A stretch of DNA of 5,576 nt from Actinomycetota bacterium (lineage in GTDB: Bacteria > Actinomycetota > Actinomycetes > Nanopelagicales > Nanopelagicaceae). Positions 1-5,173 of the stretch are shown piece after piece (the first letter of the stretch is position 1; each line of letters starts with the position of its first letter). The DNA lies in assembly GCA_009700365.1 (NCBI GenBank), contig WLME01000077.1:1-5576 (forward strand), read 5' to 3'. The notes under the pieces were generated by a model that was not told where the DNA came from, did no database searches, and was given only the letters and a program-made list of their open reading frames with translations. Position numbers and translations under genes: made by a program.

Positions 1-677
1 AGCCTGTTGGCTCAAAGGCGATTGCTGGAAAACGCGCTCTAGGAATTAGTCCGGCAACAATTCGCAACGAGATGGCAGTTCTTGAAGATGAAGGTCTAAT
101 CACTCAACCACATACGAGCGCTGGTCGAATTCCCACCGATCGCGGCTACCGACTCTTCGTGGACAAGCTTTCAACCGTCAAGCCACTTTCCACCGCCGAA
201 CGTCGCGCTATCGAAACTTTTCTTGAAGGTGCACACGATTTAGATGATGTTGTTAAACGAAGTGCAAAACTCTTAGCAGATATCACCAAGCAAGTTGCCG
301 TAGTGAAGTACCCAAATATTGGTGATTCACATGGTCGCGAGATGATGGCTATCTCAGGAACTGCAAACTTGGCTCGTTCAGGTGAAGATTTGGGAAATAC
401 TCTTTCACCGATCCTTGAGGCCCTTGAAGAACAAGTCGTTTTGTTGCGCCTTCTTAGTGATGCACATCCAACAGTTCATGTCACTATTGGCAGCGAGCAA
501 CCTGAAACTAGTTTGCAGACCACGTCTCTAGTGACAGTTGGTTATGGTTCGGATTCATCACCTCTTGGTTCGCTTGGCATTCTCGGCCCTACGCGCATGG
601 ATTACGCGGGCTCAATGGCAGCAGTTTCTGCAGTCGCTCGCTATATCGGACGCTTTATCACTGAAGGCTCGAAGTAA
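1..677 (+). CDS. hrcA: Heat-inducible transcription repressor HrcA, 5'-partial, with shortened central region
   Basis: HrcA represses class I heat-shock genes (groE, dnaK/dnaJ groups) by binding CIRCE operators, with GroEL assisting its folding. The reading frame is open from base 3, so the gene starts upstream of the window; the ATG at 72 is internal. About 22 N-terminal residues seem to be missing. Of 224 visible residues, 14-56 are the winged-helix signature (GISPATIRNEM, then QPHTSAGRIPTDRGYRLFVD). The C-terminal GAF-like part is clear: ISGTANL (117-123), LEALEEQVVLLRLL, VGYGS and GPTRMDY (195-201). Between KYPN (102-105) and ISGTANL only about a dozen residues occur, where family members of about 340 aa have roughly 100. 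The inferred full length is about 246 aa. The frame is intact and conserved on both sides, so this looks like an internal in-frame deletion, not a pseudogene. The stop overlaps the dnaJ start by one base (TAATG). No CIRCE element is present in the window. Confidence 0.95.
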   Translation, partial: PVGSKAIAGKRALGISPATIRNEMAVLEDEGLITQPHTSAGRIPTDRGYRLFVDKLSTVKPLSTAERRAIETFLEGAHDLDDVVKRSAKLLADITKQVAVVKYPNIGDSHGREMMAISGTANLARSGEDLGNTLSPILEALEEQVVLLRLLSDAHPTVHVTIGSEQPETSLQTTSLVTVGYGSDSSPLGSLGILGPTRMDYAGSMAAVSAVARYIGRFITEGSK

Positions 678-1789
678 TGGCTGATTTTTACGACCTGCTT
701 GGGCTCGATCGCGGTGCATCGCAAGATGACATCAAGAAGGCATATCGGAAAATTGCACGCGAACTTCACCCAGATGTAAATCCGGATCCAGAAGTTCAAA
801 ATAAATTTAAAGAAGTGACAGCTGCATACGACACTCTCTCTGATCCTCAGAAACGTCAGCAATATGACATGGGTGGCCAAGGTTTTGGCGGAGGCTTTGG
901 TGGTGGTTTTGGTGGTGGTGGCTTTAGCGACATCATGGATGCATTCTTCGGCGGCGGTGGCAATCGAGGACCACGACCACGTATGCGCCAAGGGCAAGAT
1001 GCTCTGATTCGCATCGAAGTAGATTTACATGAAGCATGTTTTGGAACTGAACGAGATATCACTTTGGAATCAGCAGTTATTTGCGAAAAATGCGAAGGCC
1101 AGGGAACTGCAAATCAGAGCGCACCAACAATGTGCCCTGTCTGTAAGGGTCGAGGCGAAACTCAATTTGTTCAAAAATCATTCCTTGGACAAGTAATGAC
1201 TTCGCGCCCGTGCAACAACTGTTCGGGCTACGGAAGCGTTATTACAGATCCATGTCGAGAATGCGGCGGCGACGGACGAGTACGTGCACGTCAGACAATA
1301 AATATTAAAGTCCCTGCAGGAGTTGAAACCGGCAATCGCATTCAAATGGCAGGTCGAGGCGAAGTGGGACAAGGCGGCGGACCAGCAGGCGATTTGTACG
1401 TTGAAATCGTTGAATCTGATCACGAATTCTTGCTTCGCGACGGAGACAATCTGCACGTCGCCATTGAGATTTCCTTCGCGTCGGCAGCGTTGGGTACATC
1501 GGTGAACGTAGAAACACTTGATGGCCCAGTAAAGGTTGAAATCAAGGCTGGCATACAGAGCGGAACCACGATTCCGGTCAAGGGTAAAGGCATGACTCGA
1601 CTTCGCACTTCGCACCGTGGGGACTTAATTGTTCATGTAGATATTGCGACGCCTCATAAACTCAGCCGAGATCAAGAGAAATTGTTGAAGGATTTTGCCC
1701 AATCTCGCGGAGAAAAAGATGGCGATGTAAAAATCAAAGGCCATAAAGAAGGTCTTTTCTCTAAATTCAGAGATGCATTTAATCGCTGA
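677..1789 (+). CDS. dnaJ: Chaperone protein DnaJ (type I Hsp40, actinobacterial DnaJ2 type)
   Basis: This is the cytosolic co-chaperone that delivers unfolded clients to DnaK and stimulates its ATPase. All type I DnaJ parts are present in 370 aa. The J domain is at about 3-64 with the HPD motif at 31-33. A Gly/Phe-rich linker runs about 66-96. The zinc-binding domain has four complete CxxCxGxG motifs starting at Cys136, Cys153, Cys179 and Cys193. The C-terminal substrate-binding domains run about 205-335, followed by a tail ending GLFSKFRDAFNR. Length matches the family. The ATG at 677 overlaps the hrcA stop, and GAAGG at 663-667 lies 9 bases upstream as a plausible ribosome binding site. Being directly behind hrcA, rather than behind dnaK-grpE, is the arrangement of actinobacterial dnaJ2, so it is probably co-transcribed with, and regulated by, HrcA. 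Confidence 0.97.
   Translation: MADFYDLLGLDRGASQDDIKKAYRKIARELHPDVNPDPEVQNKFKEVTAAYDTLSDPQKRQQYDMGGQGFGGGFGGGFGGGGFSDIMDAFFGGGGNRGPRPRMRQGQDALIRIEVDLHEACFGTERDITLESAVICEKCEGQGTANQSAPTMCPVCKGRGETQFVQKSFLGQVMTSRPCNNCSGYGSVITDPCRECGGDGRVRARQTINIKVPAGVETGNRIQMAGRGEVGQGGGPAGDLYVEIVESDHEFLLRDGDNLHVAIEISFASAALGTSVNVETLDGPVKVEIKAGIQSGTTIPVKGKGMTRLRTSHRGDLIVHVDIATPHKLSRDQEKLLKDFAQSRGEKDGDVKIKGHKEGLFSKFRDAFNR
872..925 (+). repeat. Gly/Phe codon repeat in the DnaJ linker
   Basis: This short tandem-like run encodes GGGF-type units (DnaJ residues 66-83), built from GGT/GGC codons punctuated by TTT. It is the normal G/F linker of type I DnaJ, which modulates client transfer to DnaK. Its repetitive DNA is prone to length variation and gives long proline-rich shadow reading frames on the other strand, which are not genes. 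Confidence 0.75.
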
Positions 1790-2505
1790 TGCTTACACTC
1801 TTCTTTGTTGAGAATCTTCCGACCTCTGTCGGAAGCATTTATCACTTTGACAATGACGACGCCCTGCATGCGATTCGCGTGCTGCGCATCGCAAGCGGAG
1901 AATTTTTCAACCTTTCAGATGGAAAAGGCAATTGGTCGCACGTCGAAGCTGTAGAAGTTCATAAGAAATATATGACAGTCAGAGTTCTAGAGACTGGATC
2001 TCAAGAGCCACTTAGCACGCACTTCACCGTTATCCAAGCGATTCCTAAAGGTGATCGAATTAAAGAATCTATTGAGATGTGCACTGAAGGTGGGGCAGAT
2101 CGAATAGTGATGTGGAAAGCTGCCCGAAGCATCGGAAAATCTGATGACAAAATTGAGAAATTACAGGTGACGGCGCGCGAAGCTAGCAAGCAGTCGCGAC
2201 GATTCTTCATACCCGAAGTAATTGGTGTCGCAACGACGCATGCTGTCATTGATCAGATCGCACAGGCTGATTTAGCACTTGTTTTTCACGAATCTGCGAC
2301 GATGAAGGTGTCCCAGCTGGTCGCACCCGGATGCAGAAAAGTTGCAATCATCATTGGGCCAGAAGGTGGTCTGACAGATGAAGAGATTGAAACATTTGCA
2401 GCAGCTGGTGCAAAGGTTGCTTTGATGGGTCGCCCGGTTTTGCGCTCAGCACATGCCGGACTTGCTGCACTTTCGGCAGTCAACACCGCCTTATCCGTGT
2501 GGTGA
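1789..2505 (+). CDS. rsmE: 16S rRNA (uracil-1498-N3)-methyltransferase RsmE
   Basis: RsmE is a SPOUT-class, SAM-dependent enzyme that methylates N3 of U1498 in helix 44 of 16S rRNA, acting on the assembled 30S subunit. The 238-aa length is typical. The N-terminal part (about 1-70) is the PUA-like RNA-binding domain, with HAIRVLRIASGE (27-38). The C-terminal SPOUT domain begins with QAIPKGDRIK (83-92), then TEGGADRI (99-106) and REASKQSRR (130-138). It carries the SAM-binding knot motifs IGPEGGLTDEE (189-199) and GRPVLRSAHAG (214-224). Many relatives have ETA or a similar triplet where this has SAHA, a mild variation. The ATG overlaps the dnaJ TGA (TGATG), and no strong Shine-Dalgarno is visible, so translation is probably coupled to dnaJ. 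A perfect hairpin lies 27 bases inside the gene. Confidence 0.95.
   Translation: MLTLFFVENLPTSVGSIYHFDNDDALHAIRVLRIASGEFFNLSDGKGNWSHVEAVEVHKKYMTVRVLETGSQEPLSTHFTVIQAIPKGDRIKESIEMCTEGGADRIVMWKAARSIGKSDDKIEKLQVTAREASKQSRRFFIPEVIGVATTHAVIDQIAQADLALVFHESATMKVSQLVAPGCRKVAIIIGPEGGLTDEEIETFAAAGAKVALMGRPVLRSAHAGLAALSAVNTALSVW
1816..1835 (+). other. Perfect 8-bp stem-loop inside the 5' end of rsmE
   Basis: CTTCCGAC (1816-1823) and GTCGGAAG (1828-1835) are exact reverse complements around a CTCT tetraloop. The stem falls in rsmE codons 10-16. It is not followed by a T-run, so it is not an intrinsic terminator. It could slow ribosomes entering rsmE, shield or expose an mRNA cleavage site between dnaJ and rsmE, or be chance. 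The structure is seen; any function is inference. Confidence 0.45.
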
Positions 2506-2538
2506 TTTCGACCCATTACCGATACATTTTCTAACTAT

Positions 2539-3522
2539 ATGGAACGCCTTTTAATCACCGTCCCACCTTCAATTCCGATGGTCTCACTCGTCGGTATCAA
2601 TGATGCAAATATGTTGGCGATCGAAGCCGCATTTCCCTCTGTCAATGTCACGGTGCGAGGAAATGAGATAACTCTGCGCGGTCCACATATTGATTGCCTA
2701 GCCATGGAGAAGTTGATCGCCGAAATGATGGTTGTTCTTCGTTCAGGGCAGACGCTCAACGTTGATGCAGTTACTCGAAGCATCGCGATGCTTGAAGCAG
2801 AACCTGCTCAAAACCCAGGTGAAGTACTTTCGCTCAATATCGTCTCTAACCGTGGTCGCACTATTAGACCAAAGACTGCCAATCAGAAACTTTATGTTGA
2901 TGCAATCGAAGAGAACACAATTACCTTTGGCATTGGACCTGCCGGAACCGGAAAAACTTATCTTGCGATGGCAAAGGCAGTTGCTGCCCTTCAAGCAAAG
3001 AAGGTCAATCGCATTATCTTGTCTCGCCCTGCAGTTGAAGCTGGCGAAAAGCTGGGATTCTTACCCGGTACTCTCAATGAAAAAATCGATCCTTATCTTC
3101 GACCACTCTTTGACGCACTACACGACATGATTGATTCTGAATCAATTCCTCGCTTGATGCAGACAGGCGTGATTGAAGTAGCCCCACTTGCCTTTATGCG
3201 CGGGCGCACACTCAACGATGCCTTCATCATCTTGGACGAAGCGCAGAATACGACTCCCGAACAGATGAAAATGTTTTTAACTCGTCTTGGCTTTGGGTCA
3301 AAGATGGTTATTACGGGCGATGTAACTCAGAATGATTTGCCTAATGGACAGCGTTCAGGTCTTGGAATAATTCGTGACATCCTCGAGGGTGTAGATGATA
3401 TTTCTTTCATGCAATTAACTGCCGATGATGTTGTCCGCCATCGCTTGATTGGCGATATCGTCAAGGCTTATGACAAGTACGAGGAAAGTAAATCCGTGCC
3501 ACGTCCAATCCGTAACGCATAA
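2539..3522 (+). CDS. phoH: PhoH-family P-loop ATPase (YbeZ type)
   Basis: This is a cytosolic PhoH/YbeZ-type NTPase related to superfamily 1 RNA helicases and a known partner of YbeY in rRNA processing. The 327 aa show an N-terminal KH-like region (about 12-75, including VRGNEITLRG), the linker RGRTIRPKT (105-113), and the ATPase core. Walker A is GPAGTGKT (133-140), followed by SRPAVEAGEKLGFLPG (162-177). Walker B is FIILDEAQN (229-237), and the sensor is ITGDVTQNDLP (258-268). VVRH (298-301) may supply the arginine finger. The protein closely resembles actinobacterial PhoH. The ATG at 2539 is the first usual start after the rsmE stop in this frame, and the 33 bases between are open in frame. 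No Shine-Dalgarno is visible. A TACATT at 2523-2528 could be a weak -10 box of an internal promoter. ybeY follows after 6 bases. Confidence 0.96.
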   Translation: MERLLITVPPSIPMVSLVGINDANMLAIEAAFPSVNVTVRGNEITLRGPHIDCLAMEKLIAEMMVVLRSGQTLNVDAVTRSIAMLEAEPAQNPGEVLSLNIVSNRGRTIRPKTANQKLYVDAIEENTITFGIGPAGTGKTYLAMAKAVAALQAKKVNRIILSRPAVEAGEKLGFLPGTLNEKIDPYLRPLFDALHDMIDSESIPRLMQTGVIEVAPLAFMRGRTLNDAFIILDEAQNTTPEQMKMFLTRLGFGSKMVITGDVTQNDLPNGQRSGLGIIRDILEGVDDISFMQLTADDVVRHRLIGDIVKAYDKYEESKSVPRPIRNA

Positions 3523-3528
3523 ATTACT

Positions 3529-3963
3529 ATGACAGTCGATCTGATTAATCGCTCAGGCGCCCTTGTGCCCGAAAAAGAGATGCATACTCTCTTAAACTTC
3601 GGAATTGAATATATGGAATGTAACCCCGAATGCACGATCTCTTTGATATTTGTTGATACTCAGGAGATGGAAGAACTCCATATTAAATGGATGGATGAAA
3701 CTGGCCCCACAGATGTCCTTTCATTCCCCATGGATATGCCAGAGAACAAGCACGAGATCGTGACTCTAGGAGATATCGTGATTGCACCAGCGGTAGCTGC
3801 GCAACAAGCAGCTTCAGCGGGTCATAAAATCGAGCACGAGATTTACATTCTTGCCACCCATGGATTACTGCACATTCTTGGGTATGACCACGCAGATCCT
3901 GACGAAGAGAAAGTCATGTTTGCCCTACAAGAAAAAATAGTTGAGGAGTGGTCACGCAAGTGA
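3529..3963 (+). CDS. ybeY: Endoribonuclease YbeY (rRNA maturation factor)
   Basis: YbeY is a zinc-dependent single-strand endoribonuclease used in 16S rRNA 3'-end maturation and, with RNase R, in 70S ribosome quality control. The 144-aa length is normal. The family signature HGxLHxxGYDH is intact, with zinc ligands His111, His115 and His121. TDVLSFPMDMP (61-71) and TLGDIVIAP (79-87) are the other conserved blocks. The start lies 6 bases after the phoH stop, and no Shine-Dalgarno precedes it, so translational coupling with phoH is likely. PhoH and YbeY are physical and functional partners in studied bacteria, and the adjacency fits that. The 3' end carries GAGGAG (3943-3948), which should serve the next gene. 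Confidence 0.97.
   Translation: MTVDLINRSGALVPEKEMHTLLNFGIEYMECNPECTISLIFVDTQEMEELHIKWMDETGPTDVLSFPMDMPENKHEIVTLGDIVIAPAVAAQQAASAGHKIEHEIYILATHGLLHILGYDHADPDEEKVMFALQEKIVEEWSRK
3943..3948 (+). promoter_or_regulatory. Shine-Dalgarno-like site at the end of ybeY
   Basis: GAGGAG is one of the two clear ribosome binding sequences in the window. Counting AGGAG, the best-spaced start is GTG at 3960 (11 bases on), which overlaps the ybeY stop as GTGA. That GTG reads only five codons (VIKNL) before TGA at 3975-3977, in a different frame from corC. The corC-frame candidates are TTG at 3941, upstream of the site, and GTG at 3974, 25 bases downstream. The site therefore does not fit either directly. 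Confidence 0.5.
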
Positions 3964-3973
3964 TCAAAAACCT

Positions 3974-4837
3974 GTGAAAAATAGAATCGTAAAGAAGATT
4001 TCCCTTGCATTTCGAGGCTTTGCATTGGGTTTGTTGTCTGATGAAGATGAACTTCGCGCATTAATGGACCATGCGCACAACCGAGGCATAGTCGAATCCG
4101 ATGAACACGAAATGATTCACAATGTATTTGAACTCGGCGATACCTTGGTGCGCGAGCTCATGGTCCCTCGAACTGAAATGGTCTGGTGCGAAAGAGATAA
4201 AACGCTTCGCCAGGCCCTCTCGCTAGCGCTCCGCTCTGGGTACTCACGTATCCCAGTCATTGGTGATGGCATAGATAACATCATCGGCATTGCATATGTG
4301 AAGGACCTCGCAAAGCGAGCACTAGACCACCATGAAGCTGAAACTACGGAAAAGGTAGAGCAGCATATTCGTCCGGCAGTATTTGTTCCTGAAAATAAAG
4401 AAGCAGCAGAATTATTAAAAGAGATGCAGCGCGATCAAATTCACTTAGCGATTGTTGTAGACGAGTACGGTGGGACTGCAGGAATTATCACTATTGAAGA
4501 CATTATTGAAGAAATCGTCGGTGAAATTGCTGATGAATATGACGATGGCATCGAATCTTTCTCTTGGATCAGCGAGAAGAAGGCGCGCGCTAAAGCATCG
4601 ATGCATGTGGAAGATCTTGCTGCCGAGTTAAAGATATCAATAGATCGCGAAGAATTTGATGATGTCGACACAATCGGTGGTTACATGGCAGAAAAGCTTG
4701 GGCGAGTACCAATCGCTGGTTCTACAATCGATATTGATGGATGGTCTATTACATCTGAGCGCCCTGTAGGTCGCCGCCGACGAATCAGCTCAGTTATTAT
4801 TGAGCGATTAGAAAGTGACGAGGAAATAAATGATTAA
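3974..4837 (+). CDS. corC: CorC/YbeX-family CBS-pair protein, without membrane domain
   Basis: This is a soluble CBS-domain protein of the HlyC/CorC family. E. coli CorC (YbeX) is linked to Mg2+/Co2+ efflux and to ribosome metabolism. From GTG 3974 it is 287 aa, close to the 292 of E. coli CorC. The CBS pair spans about 60-188, with MVPRTEM (63-69), GYSRIPV (89-95), VVDEYGG (161-167) and TIEDIIEEIVGEI (173-185). The CorC_HlyC transporter-associated domain follows (about 200-275), with DTIGGYMAEKLGRVP (232-246). No hydrophobic membrane segments exist, unlike the CNNM/DUF21-CBS proteins of about 430 aa usual in actinobacteria. The start is uncertain: TTG 3941 directly follows a TAG and would overlap ybeY, while GTG 3974 clears it. 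The good Shine-Dalgarno points to an out-of-frame GTG at 3960. The stop overlaps the next gene by 8 bases. Transport activity is unproven. Confidence 0.9.
   Translation: MKNRIVKKISLAFRGFALGLLSDEDELRALMDHAHNRGIVESDEHEMIHNVFELGDTLVRELMVPRTEMVWCERDKTLRQALSLALRSGYSRIPVIGDGIDNIIGIAYVKDLAKRALDHHEAETTEKVEQHIRPAVFVPENKEAAELLKEMQRDQIHLAIVVDEYGGTAGIITIEDIIEEIVGEIADEYDDGIESFSWISEKKARAKASMHVEDLAAELKISIDREEFDDVDTIGGYMAEKLGRVPIAGSTIDIDGWSITSERPVGRRRRISSVIIERLESDEEIND
4820..4824 (+). promoter_or_regulatory. Ribosome binding site for the deaminase-like gene
   Basis: GAGGA sits 5 bases upstream of ATG 4830, inside the 3' end of corC. It is the best-spaced Shine-Dalgarno in the window and settles the start of the following gene, whose first 8 bases overlap corC. 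Confidence 0.7.
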
Positions 4838-5141
4838 TCCTGAAGATTCCAAGCTTGTCACCCTAGCCACATCGACTCTTGCCCGAAGTGGCGCCCAACA
4901 AGCAGCTGCGCTTCGCGACACAACCGGTCGCACCTATGTTGCAATTAATGTGACTTCACCATCACTTAATCTCGATGCGTTCGAAGCTGTACTGACCGTC
5001 GCACTTGCATCTGGTATTTCCGGAATCGAGTCAGTTGTTGCTACTGGTTCACAGCCTGCAAATGTGAAGGCAATTAAGGATTTCTCACCGAGCGCAACAC
5101 TTTTCTATATTGACGCAAGCGGAGAAGAACGCGCGCTTTAG
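4830..5141 (+). CDS. Cytidine-deaminase-like protein lacking the catalytic residues
   Basis: This 103-aa protein resembles the small protein commonly annotated as cytidine deaminase between corC and era in actinobacteria. The recognisable part is the N-terminal half: PEDSKLVTLA (4-13), RSGAQQAAALRDTTGRTYVAINV (19-41), then a helix-like AFEAVLTVALASG (50-62). Real cytidine deaminases bind zinc through a C/H-A-E motif and PCxxC. Here no Cys or His occurs anywhere in the protein, so zinc-dependent deamination is excluded. The length is also about 25-30 residues below a typical 130-aa CDA. It keeps a good Shine-Dalgarno, an overlap with corC and an intact frame, so it looks like a maintained pseudoenzyme and not debris. 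Its function is unknown; its position suggests a link to the ribosome-maturation genes. No era gene follows. Confidence 0.8.
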   Translation: MINPEDSKLVTLATSTLARSGAQQAAALRDTTGRTYVAINVTSPSLNLDAFEAVLTVALASGISGIESVVATGSQPANVKAIKDFSPSATLFYIDASGEERAL

Positions 5142-5161
5142 CCTAATTGCACCGTTGAAGA

Positions 5162-5167
5162 TAAGAT
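5162..5167 (+). promoter_or_regulatory. Possible -10 box of a leaderless promoter
   Basis: TAAGAT fits the TANNNT actinobacterial -10 consensus and lies 6 bases before the A of ATG 5174, the spacing expected if transcription starts on the start codon. The next gene has no clear Shine-Dalgarno, as leaderless genes do not need one. No convincing -35 is present; TTTAGC (5137-5142) is a weak candidate with a 19-base spacer. The 32-base gap holds no terminator hairpin. Confidence 0.4.
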
Positions 5168-5173
5168 TGACCA

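Noticed and set aside
72..677. HrcA starting at ATG 72
   Set aside because: The frame is open to the window edge, and residues encoded before 72 (PVGSKA, GISPATIRNE) are conserved HrcA helix-turn-helix sequence, so this Met is internal.
856..1062. Reverse-strand open frame rich in proline and lysine
   Set aside because: It is the antisense shadow of the DnaJ Gly/Phe repeat; its PPPK pattern comes only from GGT/TTT codons read backwards.
2272..2298. CIRCE-like half-site TTAGCACTT within rsmE
   Set aside because: It matches 8 of 9 bases of the CIRCE left arm, but the sequence 9 bases later (GAATCTGCG) matches the right arm GAGTGCTAA at only 3 of 9 positions, and it lies inside a coding region.
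2732..3130. 132-aa plus-strand open frame inside phoH
   Set aside because: It lies wholly within the conserved PhoH coding sequence in another frame, has no recognisable domain, and has no ribosome binding site.
3130..3146. ATTGATTC-T-GAATCAAT palindrome inside phoH
   Set aside because: The pairing is perfect but AT-rich, mid-gene, and of a size expected about once by chance in a few windows like this. No nearby start, stop or promoter gives it a role.
3795..3813. AGCTGC / GCAGCT inverted repeat in ybeY, with CAACAAGCAGCT recurring near 4898-4909
   Set aside because: The arms are only 6 bases with a 7-base loop, and the shared string comes from Gln-Ala codons (QQAA) in both proteins.
4830..5141. 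Functional cytidine deaminase (cdd)
   Set aside because: No Cys or His is present to bind zinc and the protein is shorter than active enzymes, so the gene symbol was withheld.
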